34,956 nt of DNA from Candidatus Omnitrophota bacterium (GCA_023247055.1 JAHFHF010000030.1:1-34956); one strand, 5' to 3'; counted from the first letter of the stretch, positions 10,401-17,395 are shown. Notes: generated from the letters alone by a model not told the origin. Numbers and translations: made by a program.

Positions 10401-13400
10401 CATCCCGCGAAAGACCCCAGTCCAGGATCTGATGCTGCCAATCATGCCCCTGGCGAATGAATCGCAGCATGACGTTATCCGGCTTGAGATCACGATGAAC
10501 CAGTCCCAGAGTGTGCGCTTGCGCAATCGCTTTTGAGACATTGTGCATCAGGGTGGCGGCATCTTTGGGTTCCAGAAAGAGCCCTTGATTTTTGAGGCTG
10601 GTCACGGCCCTGCTTAGAGTCTGACCCGACGCAAGCGACATGAGCAAAAGGCCTTCTGCGGAACCCGTCAAAACGCCGGGAATGGGTTCGTTCGTTTCAT
10701 CGACAAGCCCCTCCTGCGCAATAAATTTCGGGGTACCCGTGACTTCTTCTAACCGGATGAGGCTGCTGACTTCAAGAGCCGCGCGGCGAGCAGCCCGGAT
10801 AAATTCCGGAGATGTGGTTTGGGAAGCGGGCGGCTTGACGACTTTCAAGGCGTAGTAAAGTTTAACGCTGGCGTGTCCCTCTTTTTGGACAAGCCAGACT
10901 TCACCAAATCCGCCTTTGCCAAGCGGGCGGATCAATTTGTATTTGACACCGTTTAAAGTGATGACGGCGTTTTGTGCAATGGGCACCTTTCCTCCGAGAA
11001 TGGTGTAAGCCGGTTCCGTTGCCGTGCTGCTCAGGGGCGCAGGCGTTCCAAAAGAGCTTACCAGAGCGGCTTCGTAGTCCGGAAGAGGGCTTGCGGTGGC
11101 GGATGGGATATCCGAAACAGCTGGTGCCGTATGAGGGGGGTCCAGCCTTGCGCCTTCAGGCAGGGGAACCAACCGGTCGATGGTTGAATTGCCCAAGAGC
11201 GGAGGCAAGGGCCGCATCAACGAGTTCTGGTCAGAAAGATCAAGGATGGTGTGAATAATGGAAGCGAAATGAGTATCGCTGTGATCACCGGCCTGGTTTT
11301 GTGAGCTTAGAGTTGCCAGGTCCGCCATGAATTTTGCTTGAGTGACTCCGCTTTGCTTGGCCAGAGCTGTAAAAATTCCTGTAACTACGGTATGAATATC
11401 CTTAGCCTGAGCGGCTATTTTTAATTCCGACAGAATGGGGACCACCATTTCCCAGAAAACAAGGAGTGCGGTCAAGACTTCGAGAGTGACAGAAGCTGCC
11501 GCGGCGTCCACAGAAAGCGTTCTAGTAAGGATGTGAGGCGCTATCTTCAGGGTCGGAGTTTGTTTGGCACCTGCGTTATCCGTAACGGGATTTTCATAAG
11601 TTAAAAGCTCGGAAAAGATGGTGTTGGTTTCCAGAGTGACTCCGGCGTAACGCTCCCGGAATTTATCATAGACAGCGTTCTGTTGTTTTGAAGGGACGCT
11701 TAGAAATATGTTCGAGAGAGCTGTCTTGAGCGGCGCCTTTTTTAAATTGAATTTGGGATCGCCATAGAGTGCGACGGCCAATGCGCTCAAAAAGCCGGCG
11801 ACAGTGATCCGCGCTTGCTCTTGAGGTGCCCAATGCTGAATAAGGACTTCTTTGGTATGCATGGCCCCGACCAGTGTTTGGTCGTCAGGGTTCTGCGAGC
11901 GCATTTCGCTGCGCAGAGTGCCCGGACGATAAACGCTGACGCTGAGATTCGGTGCCAGGCGCACATGGCTGTGCCTGTTCAGGGAGGTCAGGTATTTGGC
12001 CGGCCGGGGTGCTTTGTCACGAGTGACGCCGAGAACAATATTTGCGCCGGAGGGGCCGTGGTATTCGAACCATCCCGGTGTTTGACGGCCGATTCCCGCA
12101 AGCCAGGCTGTCAAAGAATCTTGCGGATAAATTTTCTCCCATCGGACCGCATAGTCGTCCCAGGCTGCGGCGCCTTGTTTTGGGGCTGCGGGCGTGTGTC
12201 CAAGAGCATAAAGCACGAGCGCGACTTCCCAGGGAAACCGGCTTGCGGCCGGCTGGCCCAGCAAGGGGAAAGAACTGGGGAGTTTCAGCGTGCTTCCGGC
12301 ATGGGTGTGCGGCATGGAGGTTAACTGACCGTAAAATGCGGGCATGGGCCAAGCCGGGGTTTGATCACGCAGCCGCTGCCAGTATTTTTTTTCACCCTCA
12401 TGGTTGGCCATGAAGGGACTCACGAGCACGACGCTGATTTTTTTAGACAGCATCTGCTTGACCAGCCGCGCCTGGTGGAACCCGCCGCCGATAAAAAATG
12501 AAACCGATCCCGGATTTTGGCGTACAAGGGCCTCAAGGTTTTCAGCTAGAACATGATCGCGTGCGCGGGCCGTGGCGTAAAAGAGCAGCGCTTTTTCAGC
12601 GGCATCCGCCAGTGCCGCAAAATCATCAGTCTGCGGCCGGGTTTCCCGGGGCAGCAGATAAGCATATTGGCGCAAGCGTTTTTGCAGGGGCGTCAGAATT
12701 TGCGCCGCCGGAGCCGCTGTCAGTTGTGAGACTTCCTGAGGGATGGCCTTGAAGGCCAGCAGTTTTTCCACCAGAAGCAGTGCTTCTGCAGCGGCGTAGA
12801 GCTGCGCCTGCTCCGGATTTAAAAACGAGGCTTCCCAGGTTTTTTGCCGGAGTGTTTGGACTTCATCCCACAAAGTTTCGATCAGCCGGTCTTGAGCGGC
12901 AAAGGTTCTATTTTCAGCATCGGGAGTCGTTCTGGATGTTAAAGCGGCGACCGCCGGGAATTTTTTCAAAGAAAGACCTTTGGCTTTGGCGATCTGTACG
13001 AGAGTACGCAGGTCTTTGGCTAAAGACTCATCTTTGCGGAACAAATGATCCAACTCGAGAAGGTCGCGGTGGTATACGGCCTGCTTCAGTGCGGTGAGAG
13101 CGGCGTTGATTTTCTCAAGGGAACTTGTCTGGGCGCCCCGGATCTGGAAATCATTAAAATGCTTTTTATTTTCAGCCCATAACGCAGTGGAATCCACGCC
13201 AAAAAGCCTGGCGTGCGGATTGTGCGCGGCCGCGTAGTACTCAGCTCCGTCAAGATCGCCGTTTTTCAGAAAGAATAATGCGGCCAGGCGGCGCAGCCGC
13301 CGGTTCGGGAAAAGGCTCAACGCACGGTGATCGACCTCGCCGGACGGGGTGCCCTCCAGGCCGATCCAGGGGGCGCTGATTTTGAGCGTATCCGTAAACG

Positions 13401-13680
13401 CATTGAGCAGGCGGGCTGTATTTTTTTGAACTGAGATATTGCCGTGGGCATCTTGAATATAGATTAATATTTTTTGGTCACGTGCCTGAAGCAGTTGATT
13501 TAAATCACGACTGCCGCCCGAGCCGTCGTACAGACGAAAAGATCCGAATTTTTGAATCGAAAGCAGGGGAGCATCCTTGGAGGCAGGGGCTTTTTCAGCT
13601 TGTCCTATGGGCTGAAAGGCCAGCGTCAGGATGAGGAGAAAGGAACAGATTTTATTATTTTTTAGTGTGGCCAGGGCCAT
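7420..13680 (-). CDS. Giant 2086-residue protein: signal, Tiki/ChaN/EreA-like domain, Ser/Thr kinase, TM, extracytoplasmic region
   Basis: Domain order: a signal or anchor (8-28). Next comes a domain with IQDAHGN (His79), WIGLEG (Glu109) and FIGGGFH (His402), the His/Glu/His pattern of the Tiki/ChaN/EreA group. Then RSEMR (590-594) and a hydrophobic stretch at about 725-750. A Hanks-type kinase follows at about 910-1250: GKGGFG (921-926), ALK Lys946, HRDLKPDN (Asp1064), DWG in place of DFG (1087-1089), and GTPGYIGPN in place of APE. A Ser/Thr-rich linker (about 1290-1350) leads to a TM at 1380-1401 and a beta-rich part with a jelly-roll-like end (LVLYSSGDTGGAAFG). RSELR (1868-1872) precedes an unrecognised C-terminal domain. 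Catalytic kinase residues are intact, so activity is likely. Substrate and N-terminal chemistry are unknown. No strong Shine-Dalgarno precedes the ATG. The gene is 41 bases upstream of the PilZ gene on the same strand. Confidence 0.85.
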   Translation of the reverse strand: MALATLKNNKICSFLLILTLAFQPIGQAEKAPASKDAPLLSIQKFGSFRLYDGSGGSRDLNQLLQARDQKILIYIQDAHGNISVQKNTARLLNAFTDTLKISAPWIGLEGTPSGEVDHRALSLFPNRRLRRLAALFFLKNGDLDGAEYYAAAHNPHARLFGVDSTALWAENKKHFNDFQIRGAQTSSLEKINAALTALKQAVYHRDLLELDHLFRKDESLAKDLRTLVQIAKAKGLSLKKFPAVAALTSRTTPDAENRTFAAQDRLIETLWDEVQTLRQKTWEASFLNPEQAQLYAAAEALLLVEKLLAFKAIPQEVSQLTAAPAAQILTPLQKRLRQYAYLLPRETRPQTDDFAALADAAEKALLFYATARARDHVLAENLEALVRQNPGSVSFFIGGGFHQARLVKQMLSKKISVVLVSPFMANHEGEKKYWQRLRDQTPAWPMPAFYGQLTSMPHTHAGSTLKLPSSFPLLGQPAASRFPWEVALVLYALGHTPAAPKQGAAAWDDYAVRWEKIYPQDSLTAWLAGIGRQTPGWFEYHGPSGANIVLGVTRDKAPRPAKYLTSLNRHSHVRLAPNLSVSVYRPGTLRSEMRSQNPDDQTLVGAMHTKEVLIQHWAPQEQARITVAGFLSALAVALYGDPKFNLKKAPLKTALSNIFLSVPSKQQNAVYDKFRERYAGVTLETNTIFSELLTYENPVTDNAGAKQTPTLKIAPHILTRTLSVDAAAASVTLEVLTALLVFWEMVVPILSELKIAAQAKDIHTVVTGIFTALAKQSGVTQAKFMADLATLSSQNQAGDHSDTHFASIIHTILDLSDQNSLMRPLPPLLGNSTIDRLVPLPEGARLDPPHTAPAVSDIPSATASPLPDYEAALVSSFGTPAPLSSTATEPAYTILGGKVPIAQNAVITLNGVKYKLIRPLGKGGFGEVWLVQKEGHASVKLYYALKVVKPPASQTTSPEFIRAARRAALEVSSLIRLEEVTGTPKFIAQEGLVDETNEPIPGVLTGSAEGLLLMSLASGQTLSRAVTSLKNQGLFLEPKDAATLMHNVSKAIAQAHTLGLVHRDLKPDNVMLRFIRQGHDWQHQILDWGLSRDEHTNRDIDIDLGVLRNSLAPDEQLYLDTLTKAGQVFGTPGYIGPNQIRNPHSVTYLDDIFALGATFYFMVTGGREIYRIGSNAPNSLERITRSLQGLYQNPSTHNPALEGTPLEYIILKMLAPPSGRSRHDKRQVLRVDARGNELLAYRSDDELLADLNALVEGRHLPSANTAGLTGYPDAYTVRILGQDEKTVYDDFIPPPDMLQSSPKGTPDSGSGQSSHSATSQTGTTPKSGTSRSRSTTHSLTEFLSRVPRQAPTQSIGGGPTLPLEDSLRSASPARRRFLKISAALFAGASLMGILFFFLWPLKIQPAAEGPVLLRHDQTNARVDLTVNGRPLIQTVTLAEENPGYGKTESIPVQVSVPWHTDKTILIPFKRLHPPPAISGIREQYVTKDRTAVAVDLVVGGVPRTIHQSLKGLIPDQDGTFEIPIKVHSDQGGEAEIKIKVVVDTTLFKWPANYFTLIEGYHEVKNPFEVEIETGGKKEKKSIQGEIHALSWLQEKGYIRAADDISFLSIYKQDVHPNDENRDGKPQFPFFFRDASHTANNPYTVSWMIVNKPIPASEKTHLEFSLDVRVAPKRPKADPDDPNDPNSDEALKKLGLDPGTYRGAGNILFGLHNPDASFTNQNNQAEYGKMTLIEASGMAGNLETAPLFLTPKEIPFNLNGGRGDFIRTNYAKQQIPNVSVPVNKWQTITLVKPAAGETYAAPGDDVSKAKVYDGKTALLLLEGRIVHTFQITVGPNMHLVLYSSGDTGGAAFGNAKVTLEEKKAPAAKRSELRHVSVPQQTTKMPALWRRIVPSALASQASAVLFLPARLMTSVTGPNLLPMPNTRLVFVAEPGLSAPEFHRLNTRLRSEQAVLIRSPRPFTDLLKHSTELENLKSRAAPALGVRIQDMGTPIFFNPETPQAAPVRQTAHRASEKNFFVLHVDALRLAKDPAYRTAHLVTAAALSKQTLQLLQGLMAYADGSLGIPPSWVESLGGLWKNIQILAYSA

Positions 13681-13779
13681 AGTATTTCAATGAAAACAGC
13701 AGGGTGAAAAAATGTTAACACACCTTCAGCGATCTTCCAATGGAGCGGCTAAAGAGATTCAAGCGGCAAGGACAAAATG

Positions 13780-15003
13780 CTAGCAGGACTGATCAAAAAA
13801 GAATCGCTTTATAGTGCGCAGGAAGCCTCTTTTTAGCATACGGGTCAACATGCGGGGCTTAGGGGTGTTTTGCCAATAGGCCAGGTGCTTTTGACGGATG
13901 GCCTCAAGTGTTGGATTATCCAGCCGCCAGGCATAGTAATCCCGGTCAAAAAGGTAAGCGGCCGGCACCAGGTAGCCAAGGAACAGATAATTCAGATAAG
14001 CCAAATATTCTTGGGTTGTCATGACCTTTTTTTTCTCCCAGGATAGAAAATCCGCCGGGGATTCTCCAAGAATAACGACGGGTTTGTCCCACAGCAGGCA
14101 CTCGAAAGCAACACTGGAATTGAGCGTATAAATTTTTTCACATTGCAGCAAAAATTCTCGAGCGGATTCACTCGTGTCCAGGACAAAAGGTGAATCGAGT
14201 ACGGGTTTTTTATCCTCAGGATGGGGGCGAACCAGAATTGCTTGACCGGGATTTTCCTCCCGGACTTTGCGCAAAATTTTTTCAAATGTCCAGTCGCGGT
14301 TGAAGGCCATAACATTGGAATCAGTTGCCACCTGCAGGGGTACGCCCACGGCAAAGCGCGGCGGGCCGCTTGGAGAATGACGGGGAGTGTAAAAGATAGT
14401 TTGCAGTTCTTCCAGGGAGAGCAATCGAGTTTTTTTTGTGAGTATGAAGTGCTCGTAAAATTGCCGAGCGTCCCGTTCGGCGCTTGTGCCGGCATTGACT
14501 CCGCTTAAATCAAAGTAGATGGTTTGCCGGTAAACAGGGGCGCGCAGCGGGCCGACTTCGTTGTGAATGACGGGAAGTCCGCAATGATCCGCCGCGATTC
14601 GAAGGCAGGGCAGATTACTCCATGAAAGAATGGCTTTGAGCGGTTGTTCTGCTGCGGCTTGGCTTATGCCGGTTTTAAACTCATTTGAAAAAGCCGCATG
14701 GGGTTGGCTCACTAATTTTTTGAGGATATCGGCGGGCGGAAGGTCGGCCCAGTCACCTAAAGAAGCGGTGTTTAAAGTCCGATGCGGAGTTTTTTTAAAC
14801 GTGTTTTTCGAGGTGCTTTTAAACTCAAGCCCGCAAACACGGAAGCGTTTATGCCACAGGCGGTAATCTTTAAAATAATCTGCATCGGCGAGGATCGACA
14901 GGTGTTTGGGGCCTAGAGTCTGAACTTGTTTCAACAGAACCCAGTAATAGTCGGGATGTTTCCAGTAACGGTGGATGAAAGGTGGAAAACAAGATAAAAA
15001 CAT
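13780..15003 (-). CDS. Capsule/Kdo-transferase-like glycosyltransferase (KpsC/KpsS-type)
   Basis: 407 residues resembling the capsule synthesis and beta-Kdo transferase group. Recognisable pieces are LPVIHNEVGPLRAPVYRQTI (mid-protein), AILVRPHPED (HP motif), and IYTLNSSVAFECLLWDKPVV followed by GES near residue 320, the C-terminal nucleotide-sugar site of this fold. It probably adds a sugar to a surface polysaccharide or its lipid primer. It leads the minus-strand block, 99 bases upstream of the giant protein gene. The ATG at 15003 has no Shine-Dalgarno of its own. A perfect one (GGGAGG, 15048-15043) instead serves an ATG at 15034, out of frame, whose nine-codon reading ends two bases before this ATG. 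The start may thus be translationally coupled, or the gene start may contain an indel. No N-terminal membrane span is seen. Confidence 0.7.
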   Translation of the reverse strand: MFLSCFPPFIHRYWKHPDYYWVLLKQVQTLGPKHLSILADADYFKDYRLWHKRFRVCGLEFKSTSKNTFKKTPHRTLNTASLGDWADLPPADILKKLVSQPHAAFSNEFKTGISQAAAEQPLKAILSWSNLPCLRIAADHCGLPVIHNEVGPLRAPVYRQTIYFDLSGVNAGTSAERDARQFYEHFILTKKTRLLSLEELQTIFYTPRHSPSGPPRFAVGVPLQVATDSNVMAFNRDWTFEKILRKVREENPGQAILVRPHPEDKKPVLDSPFVLDTSESAREFLLQCEKIYTLNSSVAFECLLWDKPVVILGESPADFLSWEKKKVMTTQEYLAYLNYLFLGYLVPAAYLFDRDYYAWRLDNPTLEAIRQKHLAYWQNTPKPRMLTRMLKRGFLRTIKRFFFDQSC

Positions 15004-15004
15004 T

Positions 15005-15034
15005 TCAAATGCAGGGCTGCGGAATTCTTTTCAT
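15005..15034 (-). CDS. Nine-codon leader ORF with perfect Shine-Dalgarno (or frameshifted gene start)
   Basis: The sequence GGGAGG (15048-15043) lies eight bases before ATG 15034 on the minus strand, the best ribosome site in this region. The reading MKRIPQPCI stops at TGA (15007-15005), one base before the ATG of the glycosyltransferase gene at 15003, and it is in a different frame. Either this is a short coupled leader peptide or a one-base indel separates the real N-terminus from the main frame. Confidence 0.3.
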   Translation of the reverse strand: MKRIPQPCI

Positions 15035-15053
15035 TGAAATTTCCTCCCAAACG

Positions 15054-15173
15054 CTAAGCCAGCGCAGATTCAGAACTGATGACTGTTTTGTCACCCTTCA
15101 CGACTGTTAGTACCGTTTCAACTAAAAAAAATCCAGAAATTTTTGAGCATTTGGGCACGCCTATTATTCTCAT
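15054..15173 (-). CDS. Possible 39-codon ORF with a prepilin-like motif
   Basis: An open reading frame from ATG 15173 to TAG 15054 encodes 39 residues. It contains SGFFLVETVLTVV, which matches the type IV prepilin cleavage pattern: Gly at -1, Phe at +1, Glu at +5, then hydrophobic residues. The hydrophobic run breaks after about 11 residues, where a true pilin needs about 20. There is no Shine-Dalgarno. TATAAT on the same strand (15187-15182) lies just upstream. It may be a pilin remnant or chance. Confidence 0.15.
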   Translation of the reverse strand: MRIIGVPKCSKISGFFLVETVLTVVKGDKTVISSESALA

Positions 15174-15292
15174 TGAATCTGATTATAGCTAATTTCAGGT
15201 TGCTTTTTGGGACAGTTTTTTGGCGCCACTGTCATAGTACTCACCGACGCCCTTTCTTTTTCCAGGGCTTTGGGATAAAATAACCCTGCGCT
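15174..15292. other. Divergent intergenic region between the glycan block and the folate gene
   Basis: This stretch separates the minus-strand block from the plus-strand housekeeping run. It holds two short hairpins: GACAGT/ACTGTC (15211-15216 with 15228-15233) around a TGGCGCCA palindrome, and GCCCT/AGGGC (15249-15253 with 15264-15268). On the minus strand TATAAT occurs at 15187-15182, but I see no -35 box at the correct spacing. No promoter can be assigned with confidence in either direction. Confidence 0.4.
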
Positions 15293-15856
15293 ATGGCTCC
15301 TGCTTTGAAAAATGACTGTAAATCATTATTGAGAAATAAGTTAAGGGCTTGCCTTGCGGCCATTCCACTGCCGGAACGCCGTAAAAAGAGCCTGGTAGTT
15401 TGCGCCAGGCTTTGGCGGTCGGATTTTGTGCAGGAAGCCCGGGCGATTTTAATTTATGCGGCCCGTAAAGACGAACTCGATACGCGTCCGTTGATCCGCC
15501 GTTTGCTGCACCAAGGCAAGACTGTTTATATTCCCCGCGTGTCGCCGCGCGGCGTTTTGCTCTACCGCATCCACGACTTCAAAAAAGATTTACGGCCTGG
15601 GATTTACGGCATCCTTGAACCCAGGCCGCATCAAGTACGCCGGGGCCAGGTTCGGCATCTCGACCTGGCGATTATTCCAGGGCTGGGCTTTACAGCCGGG
15701 GGTGTCCGGCTCGGCCGGGGCGGCGGACATTTTGACCGGCTGCTGGCGCATGCGCCGCATGTCGTAAAAATCGGCGTGGGGTTCCGCGAGCAGCTGTTGA
15801 AAAAAATTCCGGCCATGCCGCATGATGTGCGCATGAATTTTATCGTAACAGACTAA
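15293..15856 (+). CDS. 5-formyltetrahydrofolate cyclo-ligase
   Basis: Converts 5-formyl-THF to 5,10-methenyl-THF using ATP, returning the storage form of folate to one-carbon metabolism. The 187 residues include the basic N-terminus (LLRNKLRACLAAIPLPERRKKS), a middle DELDTRPLI and YIPRV, and the family signature PGLGFTAGGVRLGRGGGHFD (around 143-162), a variant of the usual GxRLGYGGGYYD with Arg and His in place of Tyr. The C-terminus DVRMNFIVTD is also typical. Only a weak ribosome site is seen before ATG 15293. Three palindromic repeats follow the stop codon. Confidence 0.92.
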   Translation: MAPALKNDCKSLLRNKLRACLAAIPLPERRKKSLVVCARLWRSDFVQEARAILIYAARKDELDTRPLIRRLLHQGKTVYIPRVSPRGVLLYRIHDFKKDLRPGIYGILEPRPHQVRRGQVRHLDLAIIPGLGFTAGGVRLGRGGGHFDRLLAHAPHVVKIGVGFREQLLKKIPAMPHDVRMNFIVTD

Positions 15857-15864
15857 TCATTAGC

Positions 15865-15894
15865 TGTAATGGCAATTCATGAATTGCCACTACA
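15865..15894. repeat. 30-bp near-perfect palindrome with an 18-bp perfect core
   Basis: The core at 15871-15888 reads identically on both strands (GGCAATTCATGAATTGCC). The symmetry continues to 15865-15894 with ends TGTA/TACA and a single mismatched pair. It lies nine bases after the cyclo-ligase stop and is the first of three palindromes stacked upstream of xseA. Confidence 0.8.
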
Positions 15895-15900
15895 ACTATT

Positions 15901-16005
15901 TTTGTCATTGCGAAGCAGCGCTCTCCATAAGGCTGAAGCAATCTTAGAGTCTTGAGATTGCTTCGTCGGCTACCCAAAAGCGGTGAGACTCCTCGCAATG
16001 ACAAA
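15901..16005. repeat. Family A palindromic element, copy 1 (about 105 bp)
   Basis: The ends TTTGTCATTGCGA (15901-15913) and TCGCAATGACAAA (15993-16005) are perfect inverted complements over 13 bp. An inner pair, GAAGCAATCT (15935-15944) and AGATTGCTTC (15955-15964), forms a second stem. This looks like a non-autonomous palindromic insertion element (MITE or REP type). A second copy lies at 17396-17488 on the other side of xseA. Confidence 0.85.
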
Positions 16006-16029
16006 GCTGTAATTTTTAAATGGTTTCTG

Positions 16030-16051
16030 GTAGGGGCGGGACCCGCCCTAC
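16030..16051. repeat. GC-rich inverted repeat just upstream of xseA
   Basis: GTAGGGGCGGG (16030-16040) faces CCCGCCCTAC (16042-16051), a 10-bp inverted complement with one bulged G. It ends 11 bases before the first possible xseA start, so it would be in the xseA leader or would overlap its promoter. Confidence 0.7.
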
Positions 16052-16062
16052 AAAAATAATAG

Positions 16063-17319
16063 ATGCAAGGGAATTTGCAGAACATGCTCACGCCTAAATT
16101 TCGCGTAGAATCTGAAGCCACAGCACCGAAAATTTATACGGTCATGGAAATCAACCGCCAGGCGCGGCTCGTGATCGAGGGGCAGTTTAGCGGCATCTGG
16201 CTAGAAGGTGAGATTTCCAATCTCAAGTATCATACCTCTGGCCATATTTATCTCTCGCTCAAAGACAGCGCGTCCCAGATCAACGCCGCGTTTTTTAGTC
16301 GTAGTAATCAGAATTTAAAGTTTCAACTCAAGGATGGGCTCAAGGTCGTCGCGTTTGGACGCCTGTCGCTTTACGAAGCGCGTGGCCAATATCAGTTTTA
16401 CATTGATCGCGTCGAGCCCAAAGGTTTGGGAGCTTTGCAGCTGGCCTTTCAGCAGTTGAAGGAAAAACTGCAGAACGAAGGATTATTTGAAACGGAGCGC
16501 AAACGGCCCATTCCGAGATTTCCCGGCACAATTGGGATTGTAACCTCGCCGACGGGCGCGGCCATCCGTGACATGCTCAATGTTCTTAACCGCCGTTCAC
16601 GCTGTACGCGCATTTTGCTGAATCCGGTTAAAGTCCAGGGGGAGGGCGCTGCCGAAGAAATCGCGCGCGCCATTGATGAAATGAACAGCCTGCCCGCCGG
16701 CGAAGTCGATGTTTTGATTGTGGGCCGGGGCGGCGGCAGTCTGGAAGATCTGTGGGCGTTTAACGAAGAGGCCGTTGCGCGCGCGGTCCATCGCTCTAAA
16801 ATCCCAGTGATTTCCGCGGTGGGCCATGAAATCGACTGGACCATCTGCGATTGGGTCGCAGACTTGCGCGCGCCGACACCTTCAGCGGCTGCAGAATTGG
16901 TGGTCCAGAATATGGAAGAAATTTTAAGCAGCCTTAAAGAATCGCGTGCGCGGATTCACAATGCGATGAAGAATTTTCTGGCGTTCCGTAAAAAAACGGT
17001 GGCTGCGCTCATGACCGGCTATGCGTTTGAGCAGCCGCGTGTTTTACTGGACCAGTTCAGCCAGCGTTTCGATGAGATTTTCCGTCAGCTGCACAACTAC
17101 GCGCGCAGCGCGGCCGAGATGAAGAAAAAACAGCTGCAGTCCGCAGCCGGCCAATTGCGTACGCTAAATCCGCTTGCCATTTTGGAACGCGGCTATTCGT
17201 TGACGTTTCTTGAAGACGGTGAACTTTTAAAAAAAACAAATCAGGTCCGTGCGGGGGACATTTTGGCCACGCGTGTGACCGATGGTACGGTTTATTCAAA
17301 AGTTGTAAGGAGTGAGTAA
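16063..17319 (+). CDS. xseA: Exodeoxyribonuclease VII large subunit
   Basis: Catalytic subunit of exonuclease VII, which degrades single-stranded DNA from both ends in the cytoplasm. The N-terminal OB-fold begins at YTVMEINRQARLVIEGQF and GIWLEGEISNLKYHTSGHIY. The catalytic domain shows GIVTSPTGAAIRDMLNVLNR, VLIVGRGGGSLEDLWAFNEE, PVISAVGHEIDWTICDWVAD and LRAPTPSAAAELV. A long helical region (about 280-370) precedes the C-terminal GYSLTF. The start is uncertain: ATG 16063 has no ribosome site, while ATG 16084 lies 12 bases after AAGGGA. Either choice keeps the whole domain. The partner gene xseB follows after 204 bases rather than directly, because repeat elements lie between. Confidence 0.95.
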   Translation: MQGNLQNMLTPKFRVESEATAPKIYTVMEINRQARLVIEGQFSGIWLEGEISNLKYHTSGHIYLSLKDSASQINAAFFSRSNQNLKFQLKDGLKVVAFGRLSLYEARGQYQFYIDRVEPKGLGALQLAFQQLKEKLQNEGLFETERKRPIPRFPGTIGIVTSPTGAAIRDMLNVLNRRSRCTRILLNPVKVQGEGAAEEIARAIDEMNSLPAGEVDVLIVGRGGGSLEDLWAFNEEAVARAVHRSKIPVISAVGHEIDWTICDWVADLRAPTPSAAAELVVQNMEEILSSLKESRARIHNAMKNFLAFRKKTVAALMTGYAFEQPRVLLDQFSQRFDEIFRQLHNYARSAAEMKKKQLQSAAGQLRTLNPLAILERGYSLTFLEDGELLKKTNQVRAGDILATRVTDGTVYSKVVRSE

Positions 17320-17345
17320 CTCGATTTTTACATCTTTGTCATTGC

Positions 17346-17365
17346 CCCAACGCCTGTGCGTTGGG
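17346..17365. repeat. 8-bp perfect hairpin beside a family A end
   Basis: CCCAACGC (17346-17353) pairs with GCGTTGGG (17358-17365) around a CTGT loop. It directly follows a lone CTTTGTCATTGC (17334-17345), which matches the outer end of the family A element. It may therefore be a truncated or rearranged copy next to copy 2. It lies 26 bases after the xseA stop and could also act as its 3' hairpin. Confidence 0.55.
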
Positions 17366-17395
17366 ACTATAACCGACTCGAAACTTGACGTTTCT

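Noticed and set aside
15174-15292. Possible 6S RNA upstream of the 5-formyl-THF cyclo-ligase gene
   Set aside because: 6S RNA precedes this gene in many proteobacteria, but I could not fold the region into the long duplex with a central bubble, and the space is too short.
15840-16121. 93-codon minus-strand frame across the xseA upstream region
   Set aside because: Its translation comes almost entirely from the stacked palindromic repeats, and it overlaps the ends of two real genes. Such frames arise from the repeats and not from a protein gene.
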